A stretch of DNA of 64,000 bases. Source: Paracoccaceae bacterium (GTDB lineage Bacteria > Pseudomonadota > Alphaproteobacteria > Rhodobacterales > Rhodobacteraceae). Of this stretch, positions 1 through 8,991 are shown piece after piece; the first letter of the stretch is position 1, and each line of letters begins with the position of its first letter. A model generated the notes under the pieces. The model had not been told where the DNA came from and did not search any database. It worked only from the letters and a program-made list of their open reading frames with translations. The stretch covers positions 1-64,000 of the forward strand of contig JAHDEX010000001.1 of NCBI GenBank assembly GCA_020628545.1, in the 5' to 3' direction. Made by a program: the position numbers and the translations under genes.

Positions 1-40
1 CCGCGCAGGTTTCACCCACGTTGCAACAATCCGTGCATTG

Positions 41-142
41 TTCTTCTTTTGGACACAAATACCTTCCCGCCGAAGGCGTCCCGCACCCTCCATCAAGCGC
101 GGAGCGTAGGTTCAACCGTAGGTCGGGGTTCACCCCGACTCC
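41..142. repeat. Intergenic repeat downstream of livH
   Basis: The stretch at 41-73 (CTTCTTTTGGACACAAATAC followed by CTTCCCGCCGAAG) resembles two elements at 52329-52351 and 52465-52487. It is followed at 122-139 by a perfect hairpin, GTCGGGG-TTCA-CCCCGAC. Elements of this type are, from general knowledge, common between genes in Rhodobacteraceae. It lies just past the stop codon of livH, which reads leftwards, so the hairpin may also act as an mRNA end structure. There is no T-run after it on the minus strand, so it is not a typical intrinsic terminator. Bases 1-40 show nothing recognisable. Confidence 0.5.
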
Positions 143-155
143 CGCGCAAGCCTCG

Positions 156-1160
156 TCAAACCCGCTCAATGATCTTCTCCCCGAAGAGGCCCTGTGGCCG
201 GAACACCAGCACGATCAGCGCCAGTACATAGGCAAACCAGTTCTCTGTCGCCCCGCCAATCATCGGGCCAATCGCGAACTCAAACAGCTTCTCGCCCACT
301 CCGACAATCAACCCGCCGATGATGGCACCGGGGATGGAGGTGAAGCCGCCGAGCATCAGCACCGGAAGCGCTTTCAAGGCGATCAATGACAGCGAGAACT
401 GCACGCCGGATTTCGCGCCCCACATGATCCCCGCGACCAAGGCCACGAAACCCGCCACGGACCACACCAAAATCCAGATGAAGTTCAGCGACACACCGAC
501 GCTCAACGCCGCCTGATGGTCATCCGCCACCGCACGCATCGCACGACCGTGCTTCGTGTACTGGCTGAACAGGATCAGCGCGACGACGAGAATGATAGCA
601 ACGATTGTCGCGGTGATATCAAGGTTATCAATAAAGAAGCCGTAGCCGAACCACCCGAATGTCACCTCATCAATTGCGATGTTGATCCCTTGTGGCAGGC
701 AAACGCCGTCCGTCAGACAGACATCAAGTTTCTTGATCTCAGATCCCCACATCAGGTCGGCAACACCTTCCAGCAGATAGGCCAGGCCGATGGTCGCCAT
801 GAACAGGATTATCGGCTCCTGCCCGACCAGATGGCGGAAAATGAACCGTTGCGCGGCCCAGGCGAGGATAATCATCACACAGACTGTCAGCACAATGGCG
901 AGGATCGAATGTAGCTCCCACCCAAAATGGTGGATCTTGGTGCCAAAGATCACGTTGATGAGGTGAGCAAACGGCACCTGCCCCTGCTGTATGCCAACGA
1001 AAGTCATCGCGGCAAACAAAGCCATCACCCCTTGGGCGAAGTTAAAGATGCCGGAGGCCTTGAAGATCAGCACAAAGCCCAAAGCGACCAGTGCATAGAG
1101 CACCCCGGCCATCAGCCCGTTCAGGAAGACTTCCATCGCAAAGACGAGTTGATCAGGCAT
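156..1160 (-). CDS. livH: Branched-chain amino acid-type ABC transporter permease
   Basis: This is an inner-membrane permease of the LivH family (334 residues, normal length is about 290-340). It would form one half of the channel of an ABC importer for branched-chain amino acids or a chemically similar ligand. The N-terminus (GLMAGVLYALVALGFVLIFK) and the C-terminal stretch from about residue 270 (GGFTSIPGAIIGGLIVGVGE) are typical of the family, with about eight hydrophobic segments between. A clear ribosome site (GGAGGGC) precedes the ATG. It follows livG by 53 bases in the same direction, and the acyl-CoA ligase is upstream of both. The remaining subunits (LivM, binding protein, LivF) are expected to the left of the window. 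The ligase suggests that the ligand may be an aromatic or branched acid rather than an amino acid. Confidence 0.9.
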   Translation of the reverse strand: MPDQLVFAMEVFLNGLMAGVLYALVALGFVLIFKASGIFNFAQGVMALFAAMTFVGIQQGQVPFAHLINVIFGTKIHHFGWELHSILAIVLTVCVMIILAWAAQRFIFRHLVGQEPIILFMATIGLAYLLEGVADLMWGSEIKKLDVCLTDGVCLPQGINIAIDEVTFGWFGYGFFIDNLDITATIVAIILVVALILFSQYTKHGRAMRAVADDHQAALSVGVSLNFIWILVWSVAGFVALVAGIMWGAKSGVQFSLSLIALKALPVLMLGGFTSIPGAIIGGLIVGVGEKLFEFAIGPMIGGATENWFAYVLALIVLVFRPQGLFGEKIIERV

Positions 1161-1213
1161 TGCGCCCTCCTATCGCTATGCACATGCTGTGCACCTCTCG
1201 TGCACGGGTCAAA

Positions 1214-2035
1214 TCACTCATTTGGCACCCCCAGATAGGCGTTGATCACCTGTTCGTTGTTGCGCACCTCATCAGGTGTCCCGTCGCCAATTTTCTTTCC
1301 GTAATCCATCACCACCACACGGTCGGAGAGGTCCATCACCACCCCCATGTCGTGTTCGATAAGACAGATTGTGGTGCCGAACTCGTCATTCACATCAAGG
1401 ACAAAGCGACACATGTCCTCTTTCTCTTCCACGTTCATGCCCGCCATTGGCTCGTCCAGCAGCAGCAGTTTCGGCTCTGCCGCAAGGGCCCGCGCGAGTT
1501 CAACCCGCTTTTTCAAACCGTAAGGTAGACGTGCGACGGGTGTTTTGCGGATCGACTGAATTTCAAGGAAATCAATAATCTTCTCAACAACTTCCCGGTT
1601 CTCATCTTCCTCTTTCGCCGCAGCACCCGCCCAAAGTGCTTGCTTGAAGATCCCGGATTTGACGAAGTTCAAACGCCCCGTCATCACGTTGTCGAGCACG
1701 GTCATACCTTCGAACAAGGCAATGTTCTGGAAGGTGCGCGCAACACCCTGTCGCGCAACCTCATAGGGGCGCATCTGGGGGCGTTTACTGCCACGAAACC
1801 AGACTTCGCCTTCCTGCGGCACGTAGAAGCCTGAAATCACATTCAACATCGATGATTTACCGGCGCCGTTTGGGCCAATGATCGCGCGGATCTCGCCCTC
1901 ACGGATATCAAAACTGATATCCGTGATCGCTTTGACGCCACCAAATCGAAGCGTGATGTTCTTCATTTCCATCAACACATTGCCGATCGTTCGGCCATCA
2001 GGTGTTACGTGAGGTACATCTGCTAAAGCGCTCAT
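1214..2035 (-). CDS. livG: Branched-chain amino acid-type ABC transporter ATPase
   Basis: This is a cytoplasmic ATP-binding subunit of the LivG type (273 residues). Walker A (GPNGAGKSS) lies near residue 53, an LPYGLKKRVELARAL segment stands in the place of the ABC signature, and Walker B is LLLLDEPMAGM. The extended loop between Walker A and the signature, with the ARTFQNIALFEGMTVLDNV stretch, is characteristic of LivG rather than LivF. The start codon overlaps the stop codon of the upstream acyl-CoA ligase (ATGA), which implies translational coupling. It should pair with LivH and with subunits lying outside the window. The first 15 or so residues are an extension ahead of the usual start of the ABC fold. 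Confidence 0.92.
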   Translation of the reverse strand: MSALADVPHVTPDGRTIGNVLMEMKNITLRFGGVKAITDISFDIREGEIRAIIGPNGAGKSSMLNVISGFYVPQEGEVWFRGSKRPQMRPYEVARQGVARTFQNIALFEGMTVLDNVMTGRLNFVKSGIFKQALWAGAAAKEEDENREVVEKIIDFLEIQSIRKTPVARLPYGLKKRVELARALAAEPKLLLLDEPMAGMNVEEKEDMCRFVLDVNDEFGTTICLIEHDMGVVMDLSDRVVVMDYGKKIGDGTPDEVRNNEQVINAYLGVPNE

Positions 2036-4002
2036 TCTGCGGCAACTTTCATGCTGGAGGAACGGTGCGTCGTGGCATCAATCAATGACAATGTCGCCTT
2101 GATGGAGCCTTTCCGCCCGTCTTCGTAAGTCACCTCAGTTTCAGTCGACACTTCTGAGGCGTCCGAATATAGCGCTGCGATCAGATCATCGTATTTCTCT
2201 TCAATGATCCGGCGGCGCACTTTGCGCGTCCGCGTCAGCTCACCATCGTCCGCGTCCAGCTCTTTATGCAGCACCAGGAACCGATCGATCTGGCAACCGG
2301 AAAGCATTTCGTCCTGCGCCACCTGCGCGTTGACCTCTTCCACGTGGGTCTTGATGGTGGCCAGAACCTGCGGATGTCCGGCAAGTTCTTGATAGGATGC
2401 GTAAGCGATGTTGTTGCGTTCCGCCCAGCTTGCCACCGCCCCGTGGTCAATGTTGATGAAAGCGACACACGTATCTCGCCCATCGCCGAAGGCCACGACC
2501 TCAAGAATATTGGGGAAGAATTTCAATTTGTTTTCAACATACTTCGGGGCAAACATGCGACCGTCGGCAAGTTTTCCCACGTCCTTCGCACGGTCGATGA
2601 TCCGCAGATGACCGCTGTCCTTTTCGATGAACCCCGCGTCGCCTGTGGCCACCCACCCTTCGGCGTCTTTTGTAGACGCCGTGCTTTCAGGGTTCTTGTA
2701 GTAGCACTCGAACACGCCTGGGCTTCGGAAGTACACCTCGCCGCTGTCGGCAAGCTTCAGTTCGACACCGGGAGAAGGCACCCCTACGGTATCCGCGCGC
2801 ACCTCTCCATCAGGCTGAGCCGTGATGAACACGGTTGCTTCGGTCTGGCCATAAAGCTGTTTGAGGTTGATCCCCATCGACCGGTAAAAAGAGAAGATTT
2901 CCGGACCGATGGCTTCACCGGCCGTGTACCCCACCCGAATGCGATTGTAGCCGAGCGTATTTTTGAGCGGCCCGTAGATCAGCGCCTCGCCCAAAGCGTA
3001 CTTGATCCGTTTGCCCGCGCCGACCGGTTTGCCGTCGAGGATGTCAGGGCCAACGTCCTTGGCAAAATCCATGAAATGATTGAACAGCCACCGTTTGAAC
3101 GGGCTGGCATCCTCTATCCGGATCATCACATCGGTCAACTGCTGTTCGAAGACCCGTGGTGGTGCGAAAAAGTAGGTCGGGCCGATTTCGCGCAGATCGA
3201 CAGACAACGTGTCCGCACTCTCAGGGCAGTTTACGCAGAAGCCGCACCAATAGGCTTGACCGATGGAGAAAATGTAGTCGCCCACCCACGCCATCGGCAG
3301 GTAAGCCAGCACATCATCTTCACGGCGTAAGTGGTCAAATTCGCTTGAATTCTTAGCACTTTCGATCACGTTCCGATTGGAAAGAACAACGCCCTTCGGG
3401 CGCCCCGTTGTGCCCGACGTGTAAAGCATCACGCAGGTTGACGCGTAATCAAGTTTTGCCTTTCGCGCGTCCAGTTCCTTGTTCAGGGTCGCATCAGCCT
3501 CGGCGCCATCCGCAATCATCTGGTTGTAGTCATGCAGATGGGTGCGGTCGTATTTCCGCAAGCCACGTGGATCGAGGTAAATCACCTCCTCCAGTTGCGG
3601 CAGCGAGTCGTTGATCTCAACGAGCTTGTCTACCTGCTCTTGGTCTTCGGCGAACACGATGCGCGCGCCGCAGTCTTCAAGGACATAGGCCAGCTCCTCG
3701 GCGGCACTGTCCTGATAGACAGGTACCGGCACCGCGCCAACGGATTGCACAGCGGCCATCGCCCAATAGAAATGCGGACGGTTGCGGCCCAGAATGGCGC
3801 AAAAGTCCCCTTCCCGGACACCAAGCTTGAGCAAACCAAGCGCAAGGTTCGTAACCTGTACTTTGGTGTCGGACCAGGTCCAGCTTTGCCAGATCCCGAA
3901 CTCTTTCTCCCGGTACGCTGTGCTGTCGCCGAAGGTACGGGCATTCCGATCCAACAGCGCCGGAATAGATACCAGTTCTTTGGAAACCTCTGCCGTGTTC
4001 AT
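2032..4002 (-). CDS. AMP-dependent acyl-CoA synthetase (long-chain type)
   Basis: This enzyme activates a carboxylic acid to its CoA thioester through an acyl-adenylate (ANL superfamily; 656 residues, similar in length to the FAA1-like long-chain ligases). The AMP-binding P-loop YTSGTTGRPKGVVLSNRN lies at about residues 193-210. A GQTE motif is near residue 390, an ATGDAGF motif follows, and the DRAKDVGKLADG hinge is near 467. A strong ribosome site (GGGAGG) precedes the ATG. It is the first gene of an operon continuing into livG and livH. Such ligase-Liv clusters are common in roseobacters. The combination suggests that an imported acid is activated on entry, but the substrate cannot be read from the sequence. 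Confidence 0.88.
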   Translation of the reverse strand: MNTAEVSKELVSIPALLDRNARTFGDSTAYREKEFGIWQSWTWSDTKVQVTNLALGLLKLGVREGDFCAILGRNRPHFYWAMAAVQSVGAVPVPVYQDSAAEELAYVLEDCGARIVFAEDQEQVDKLVEINDSLPQLEEVIYLDPRGLRKYDRTHLHDYNQMIADGAEADATLNKELDARKAKLDYASTCVMLYTSGTTGRPKGVVLSNRNVIESAKNSSEFDHLRREDDVLAYLPMAWVGDYIFSIGQAYWCGFCVNCPESADTLSVDLREIGPTYFFAPPRVFEQQLTDVMIRIEDASPFKRWLFNHFMDFAKDVGPDILDGKPVGAGKRIKYALGEALIYGPLKNTLGYNRIRVGYTAGEAIGPEIFSFYRSMGINLKQLYGQTEATVFITAQPDGEVRADTVGVPSPGVELKLADSGEVYFRSPGVFECYYKNPESTASTKDAEGWVATGDAGFIEKDSGHLRIIDRAKDVGKLADGRMFAPKYVENKLKFFPNILEVVAFGDGRDTCVAFINIDHGAVASWAERNNIAYASYQELAGHPQVLATIKTHVEEVNAQVAQDEMLSGCQIDRFLVLHKELDADDGELTRTRKVRRRIIEEKYDDLIAALYSDASEVSTETEVTYEDGRKGSIKATLSLIDATTHRSSSMKVAAE

Positions 4003-4353
4003 TGGACCTCCCGATCATTTCAAAGGCGCCTGAGCCACAACTCTGCCCCTGCCTCCTGCCAGCACGGTGCAAATCCAGAACGTCATAGTCAGCAACGCGA
4101 ATTGCTTCATGCGCCTAGTTAGCGATGCGCTGTTTTCCTCCACGTTCGAAGCCTACTGACCGGGATTGCAATCCGTCAACGCTTCTGCCCCTACCGCTCA
4201 CGTATCCTTGTCTCAAAACGAGACAGTTTCGATCTGAAGTGGCGGGCCGTCGCCCAGAAAAACTGGCCGTTCGAGCACGACGAGCGCTTTACCTTCAGTC
4301 ACGCAGCGGGATAGCATTTGGTAACGCGCACGTCGGACGCGCAGTGGGGGACT
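4003..4353. promoter_or_regulatory. Divergent promoter region with an inverted repeat
   Basis: This 351-base gene-free stretch separates the acyl-CoA ligase operon (minus) from the Gfo/uxuA operon (plus), so it must hold both promoters. A perfect inverted repeat, TGTCTC-AAAAC-GAGACA, lies at 4209-4225 and has the size and symmetry of a dimeric repressor site. No regulator gene lies next to it, so its owner is unknown. I saw no clear pair of -35 and -10 boxes and no coding potential. Confidence 0.4.
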
Positions 4354-5397
4354 ATGAAAGCAGCATTGATTGGTGTCGGCATGGTCGCCGAAACCCACAT
4401 CCGCGCGATTGCAGATGCCGCGCCGCACGTGTCGCTTGCAGGTATCTGCGGGCGACGCGCCGATCGCACAATTGCATTTGCGGAGAAGGTCACGGAAATC
4501 ACCGGGGTTGCGCCGAAGGTCTACGCCGATGTAACTGAGGTCGCCACAGATCCAACGGTCGACTTTGCTATCATCTGCACACCACCGAACGCGCGCGAAG
4601 AGATTATCGCGCCGCTGGCGCAGGCCGGCAAAGCCATCTTGATGGAAAAACCGATTGAAAGGTCATCGGACGCCGCCGCGCGGATCATCGCGCTTTGCGA
4701 TGCGGCGGGGGTGCAGCATGGCGTTGTGTTTCAGCATCGCGCGCGTGAGAGTTCTACAAAATTGGCCGAGATGCTGGCATCAGATGCTTTTGGCGAGATC
4801 GCACTCGCCGAAATCGCCGTGCCTTGGTGGCGGCCGCAAAGTTACTATGACGAACCGGGGCGCGGCACTTATGCGCGCGACGGCGGCGGTGTCCTGATCT
4901 CACAAGCGATTCATACGCTCGACCTTGCCCTTTTGCTCCTTGGACCGGTGCGCCGTGTACAGGCCATGGCGCGTAGAACGCGTCTGCACGATATGGAAGC
5001 GGAAGACTTTGTCACGGCAGGCCTCGACTTTGCGAGCGGTGTCGTTGGATCGCTTGTTGCGAGTACCGCCAGTTTTCCCGGCGACGCCGAAAGCATTACG
5101 CTGCACGGCACCATAGGCAGCGTTGTGCTGGCATCCGGTCAGCTTCAGATTTCTTGGCGTGATGGGCGCACTGAAACACTTGGGGAAGCAGGTGGGACCG
5201 GTGGCGGCGCTGATCCTATGGCATTCACACATGCGTGGCATCAAACGATCATTACGGACTTTGCCCGTGCGCTGAAGGAAGGCCGACGCCCCTTGGCGGA
5301 TGGACATGCGTCGCTTCGCGTGCACCGCCTGATTGATGCCATTATTGCATCATCAAAGTCCGGACGCGCCATTGATTTAGGTGAGGTCGCACCATGA
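4354..5397 (+). CDS. Gfo/Idh/MocA family oxidoreductase (1 of 3)
   Basis: This is an NAD(P)-dependent sugar or polyol dehydrogenase of the Gfo/Idh/MocA family (347 residues). The Rossmann motif is at the N-terminus (ALIGVGMVAETH), the family EKP motif is present as LMEKPIE near residue 101, and the catalytic-histidine region reads GGGVLISQAIHTLDL near residue 180. The ATG at 4354 was preferred to an in-frame start 36 bases upstream because a GTGGGGG ribosome site precedes it and because the Rossmann strand starts at once. Its end overlaps the next gene by 4 bases. With two more paralogues and uxuA behind it, it probably interconverts a sugar acid or inositol-like compound. The substrate is not known. 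Confidence 0.85.
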   Translation: MKAALIGVGMVAETHIRAIADAAPHVSLAGICGRRADRTIAFAEKVTEITGVAPKVYADVTEVATDPTVDFAIICTPPNAREEIIAPLAQAGKAILMEKPIERSSDAAARIIALCDAAGVQHGVVFQHRARESSTKLAEMLASDAFGEIALAEIAVPWWRPQSYYDEPGRGTYARDGGGVLISQAIHTLDLALLLLGPVRRVQAMARRTRLHDMEAEDFVTAGLDFASGVVGSLVASTASFPGDAESITLHGTIGSVVLASGQLQISWRDGRTETLGEAGGTGGGADPMAFTHAWHQTIITDFARALKEGRRPLADGHASLRVHRLIDAIIASSKSGRAIDLGEVAP

Positions 5398-6407
5398 GCA
5401 AACCGCTCACCTTCGGCGCCATCGGCATCGATCACCGCCATATTTTCGGCATGGCGCAAAATATGATGGATGTCGGTGCCACGTTCAAAAGCTGGTGGAC
5501 AGAAGGCGCGCCAGAGCCGCTTGCCGGATTTGAGAAGCGATTTCCGAATGTGTCGCGTGTCGCTGAGGTTGCCGACATTTTAGACGACGCTGACGTCGAT
5601 CTGGTTCTCATTTCGTGCGTCCCGGCCGATAGGGCCGGTCACGCGATTGCGGCAATGCACGCGGGCAAGGACGTGATGACGGACAAGCCCGGCTGCACAA
5701 CCCTTGCGCAGCTTGAAGCCATCAAGACAGCCCAGCGGGATACCGGGCGGATCTGGACCGTTGACTTCTCGGAACGGTTTGAAGTTGCAAGCATGACGCG
5801 GGCTGCGGAACTTGTCGCGCAGGGCGCGATCGGGACAGTTATTCAAACGACCGGGCTTGGCCCCCACCGGCTGAACGCCGCCACGCGACCCGACTGGTTC
5901 TTCGAGCGGGACCGATATGGCGGTATCCTCTGTGATATTGCGTCTCATCAGATTGACCAGTTTCTGTTCCTGACCGGACAGACCGACGCCGAGATTAGGC
6001 GCGCCTATGTTGCCAACTATGCCAACCGCGATCATCCGAGCCTGCAAGACTTTGGCGAAATCGTTCTGCAAGCAGGTGAGGCACATGGCTATATCCGCGT
6101 TGATTGGTACACCCCGGATGCCTTGCCAACATGGGGTGACGGGCGGCTGACGATCCTTGGCACGGAAGGCTACATCGAACTTCGCAAATATGTGGATGTA
6201 GCCGGCTCGGATGGGATTGATCACCTGTACCTCGTGAACGGGTCGCGGTGCGAAAAGGTCGATTGTTCCGATGCGGGCTTGCCATACTTTGCGCGTCTGG
6301 CCGAGGATATCGTGAACCGGACTGAAACCGCCGTGGCACAAGCGCACACGCTAAAAACCATGGAGCTCGCGATCAAAGCGCAAATGCTCGCGGAGGGGCA
6401 ACTTTGA
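5394..6407 (+). CDS. Gfo/Idh/MocA family oxidoreductase (2 of 3)
   Basis: This is the second dehydrogenase of the operon (337 residues), overlapping the first by ATGA. The N-terminal GAIGIDHRHIFG departs from the normal GxGxxG dinucleotide motif, with an Asp-His-Arg-His run where glycine and small residues usually sit. The EKP motif is DKP (MTDKPGC, near residue 97). The later histidine segment GGILCDIASHQIDQF is kept. These changes suggest a divergent member, perhaps with altered cofactor binding or a non-redox role (some relatives are hydrolases or lyases). It is distinct from its neighbours rather than a recent duplicate. Confidence 0.78.
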   Translation: MSKPLTFGAIGIDHRHIFGMAQNMMDVGATFKSWWTEGAPEPLAGFEKRFPNVSRVAEVADILDDADVDLVLISCVPADRAGHAIAAMHAGKDVMTDKPGCTTLAQLEAIKTAQRDTGRIWTVDFSERFEVASMTRAAELVAQGAIGTVIQTTGLGPHRLNAATRPDWFFERDRYGGILCDIASHQIDQFLFLTGQTDAEIRRAYVANYANRDHPSLQDFGEIVLQAGEAHGYIRVDWYTPDALPTWGDGRLTILGTEGYIELRKYVDVAGSDGIDHLYLVNGSRCEKVDCSDAGLPYFARLAEDIVNRTETAVAQAHTLKTMELAIKAQMLAEGQL

Positions 6408-7468
6408 TTGCGGTGGCCATCATTGGCGCAGGGATCGGGGCGGAGCATCTTGAGGGATACCGCGCCCTGCCCAGCCAGTTTCGCGTAAAGACTCTCTGTG
6501 ATCTCGACACAGCACGCGCGCAAGCCGTCGTCGGCGATGATCCGATTGCTGTGACAGATAACCTCGACAGCGTGCTGGCCGACCCCGAGATCTCGTTGAT
6601 CGATGTATGTTTGCCGCCTCACCTGCACTTGCCTGTCATGACACAAGTTCTCGCCGCAGGCAAACATGCCATTTGCGAAAAGCCTTTGGTGACGTCGCTG
6701 GCCGAAGCGGATGCACTGATTGCGACTGCAACACGCCAAGACCGCAAGCTCTATCCAGTCTTTCAATACCGTTATGGCAAGGCGATGGCGCAGCTTGATG
6801 CGCTAAACACAGCGGGTCTGCTTGGCACGCCATTCGCTGCCTCGCTTGAGACCCATTGGTGCCGGAAGGCAGATTACTACGCCGTCGATTGGCGCGGGAC
6901 ATGGGCTGGAGAAAATGGTGGCGCTGTTTTGGGCCATGCGATCCACAATCATGATCTGATCGCAACGTTGATGGGGCCGATTGAGCGGGTCGCAGCCTTC
7001 GTCGACACGCGGGTTAATGCAATTGAGACGGAAGACTGCGCCGCAATCTCGATGCAAACACGCGATGGTGCGCTTGTCACCTCGTCGATCACCCTCGGTG
7101 CCGCAAGCGATACAACACGCTTTCAACTTTGCTTTGAAAACCTCACGGCAACCAGTGGGGCATCGCCTTATGCGCCCATGACGGGGGATTGGTCTTTTCG
7201 AGCGCGCAACGCGGAGCAACAAGACGCTGTGGATCAGGTCGTCGCAGGCGTTGGTGAAGTTCAGTCCGGTTTCACGGGGTTTCTGAGCGCGGTGGGTCGG
7301 GACCTTTCCGGACAACCCGCCTCGGTCGTCACCGCCGAAGAAGGGCGGCAGTCCATTGCCCTCGTCGCAGCCATCTACCATGCGGCGCGCAATGGCGAAG
7401 TTGTCGCTCTACCGCTTGCAGAAGATCACCCACTCTATCATGGTTGGCACCCAGACTCTGACACTTGA
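6404..7468 (+). CDS. Gfo/Idh/MocA family oxidoreductase (3 of 3)
   Basis: This is the third dehydrogenase of the operon (354 residues). It has a regular Rossmann start (VAIIGAGIGAEH), an EKP motif (ICEKPLVTS, near residue 93) and a conserved GGAVLGHAIHNHDL segment near 179. The start is a TTG inside the TTGA overlap with the preceding gene. No upstream in-frame ATG exists and the Rossmann strand begins immediately, so the rare start looks genuine and implies tight translational coupling. uxuA begins 12 bases after its stop. The likely role is oxidation or reduction of a sugar-acid intermediate feeding mannonate dehydratase. Confidence 0.82.
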   Translation: MIAVAIIGAGIGAEHLEGYRALPSQFRVKTLCDLDTARAQAVVGDDPIAVTDNLDSVLADPEISLIDVCLPPHLHLPVMTQVLAAGKHAICEKPLVTSLAEADALIATATRQDRKLYPVFQYRYGKAMAQLDALNTAGLLGTPFAASLETHWCRKADYYAVDWRGTWAGENGGAVLGHAIHNHDLIATLMGPIERVAAFVDTRVNAIETEDCAAISMQTRDGALVTSSITLGAASDTTRFQLCFENLTATSGASPYAPMTGDWSFRARNAEQQDAVDQVVAGVGEVQSGFTGFLSAVGRDLSGQPASVVTAEEGRQSIALVAAIYHAARNGEVVALPLAEDHPLYHGWHPDSDT

Positions 7469-7480
7469 AAGACCTCTAGA

Positions 7481-8686
7481 ATGAAGCAGACATGGCGCTG
7501 GTTTGGACCCCATGACACCATCTCAACCGCTGACATGCGCCAATGCGGCGTTGAGGGCGTTGTGAGTGCGTTGCATCAGTTCAATCCGGGTCTGGTCTGG
7601 CCTGAAGCAGAGATCAGAGCGCGACAGGCCGCGATTGAGACAATGCCGGATGGCGCCCCAAGCGGCCTAACATGGGACGTGGTTGAAAGCCTGCCCGTAT
7701 CGGAAACGATCAAGACAAAGGGCGACGCCTATGCTGCTCACATCGCGGCCTATTGCGAGAGCCTTGAGAACCTCGCCGCCTGCGGTTTGGAAGTGATTTG
7801 CTATAACTTCATGCCAATCCTCGATTGGACACGTACGAACCTGCGCCGCACGATGGATCATGGCGGCACTGCAATGCATTTCGATCTTCTCGATTTCGCG
7901 GTGTTCGACCTACACATTCTGAGGCGTAGTGGCGCTGAGGCTGACTACAGTTCTGCATTTACGCAGCAAGCAGCTCATCGTTTCGCCGGGATGAGCGATG
8001 CAGCCTGCGAAACATTGAAGAACAACATCGTTGCGGGGCTGCCGGGCGCCAATGACAACTGGACGCTGGCAGATGTGCAGGCGCATCTTGCGACCTACAC
8101 CGAAATCGGATCTGACCAGCTTTACGCAAATTTGATCGACTTTTTAGCAGAGGTCACACCGACAGCCGAAAGGCTGGGACTGCGGATGTGCTGCCACCCG
8201 GACGATCCACCATTCTCGCTCTTAGGGCTGCCACGGATCATGTCGCGGCAGGCGGATTATGCGCGGCTTGTTTCGGATATCGATGTGCCGGCGAACGGGA
8301 TCACTTTTTGCACAGGATCGCTCGGCGTGGATCCGGCCTTCGATCCGGTCGCGTTTATCGACGATCTGGGCCACCGCATCCACTTTGTTCACTTGCGAAA
8401 TACAACGCGAGAACAACCAGTTGACGGGCAACGCTCAAGTTTTCATGAGGCCGCGCACCTTGAAGGCGACACTGACATGGTTGCGACGATCGCGGCGCTT
8501 TTGCGAGAGGAAGCAAAACGCCAGGCGGATGAGCGCGCGGATCACGTCATCCCGATGCGCCCGGACCATGGTCAGGATATCATCGATGATCTGCGCAAAA
8601 ACAGCATGCCCGGCTACCCTCTGGCGGGGCGGATGCGGGGCCTTGCAGAGTTGCGCGGAATCATGGCGGCGCTCACGACCGCATGA
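7481..8686 (+). CDS. uxuA: Mannonate dehydratase
   Basis: UxuA (EC 4.2.1.8) converts D-mannonate to 2-keto-3-deoxygluconate, a step in glucuronate breakdown. The protein has 401 residues, the usual length. Family landmarks are the start MKQTWRWFGPHD, the metal-site region MCCHPDDPP near residue 233, FCTGSLG near 273, HFVHLRN near 300 and MRPDHG near 360. It closes the operon with three Gfo/Idh/MocA enzymes. One of those may play the role of a mannonate or fructuronate oxidoreductase in place of the usual UxuB. No uronate isomerase or transporter is present in the window. Confidence 0.93.
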   Translation: MKQTWRWFGPHDTISTADMRQCGVEGVVSALHQFNPGLVWPEAEIRARQAAIETMPDGAPSGLTWDVVESLPVSETIKTKGDAYAAHIAAYCESLENLAACGLEVICYNFMPILDWTRTNLRRTMDHGGTAMHFDLLDFAVFDLHILRRSGAEADYSSAFTQQAAHRFAGMSDAACETLKNNIVAGLPGANDNWTLADVQAHLATYTEIGSDQLYANLIDFLAEVTPTAERLGLRMCCHPDDPPFSLLGLPRIMSRQADYARLVSDIDVPANGITFCTGSLGVDPAFDPVAFIDDLGHRIHFVHLRNTTREQPVDGQRSSFHEAAHLEGDTDMVATIAALLREEAKRQADERADHVIPMRPDHGQDIIDDLRKNSMPGYPLAGRMRGLAELRGIMAALTTA

Positions 8687-8749
8687 CAAGTTTGCGATTT
8701 CTTAAGGATTTGATTGGATTGTGAAAGGGTTATTCGAAGGAATGTATGT

Positions 8750-8917
8750 ATGTCCTATGATCCTCACACTCTCCCAACAGATTGGCAGCGCCGCCGCGCC
8801 GTGAAGGCAGTGGCCCTCCCGCAAGAACCTCGGTTCGACAACGTCCGCGTCGCGCGGCTGGCCATCATTCTTGCGCTCGTTTGCTTCTGGATGTCTGTGC
8901 TCATGACGGTCTTTTAG
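8750..8917 (+). CDS. Small single-pass membrane protein, unknown function
   Basis: This 55-residue protein has a soluble, arginine-rich N-terminal half and one hydrophobic segment at about residues 36-54 (RLAIILALVCFWMSVLMTVF). An upstream in-frame start at 8714 exists, but a GAAGGA ribosome site lies about 9 bases before the ATG at 8750. It follows uxuA by 63 bases and may be read with it or on its own. I do not recognise the family. It could be a small inner-membrane accessory protein. Confidence 0.5.
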   Translation: MSYDPHTLPTDWQRRRAVKAVALPQEPRFDNVRVARLAIILALVCFWMSVLMTVF

Positions 8918-8991
8918 GCCGACTTGTTGAAGAACTGGTTAACGCAGATAAACCATATTCAACGCTTAAAGCACGTCGTCCCTGCCCTGAC

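Noticed and set aside
2266-3330. 354-codon open frame opposite the acyl-CoA ligase
   Set aside because: It mirrors the third-position GC bias of the real gene and has no recognisable domain or ribosome site.
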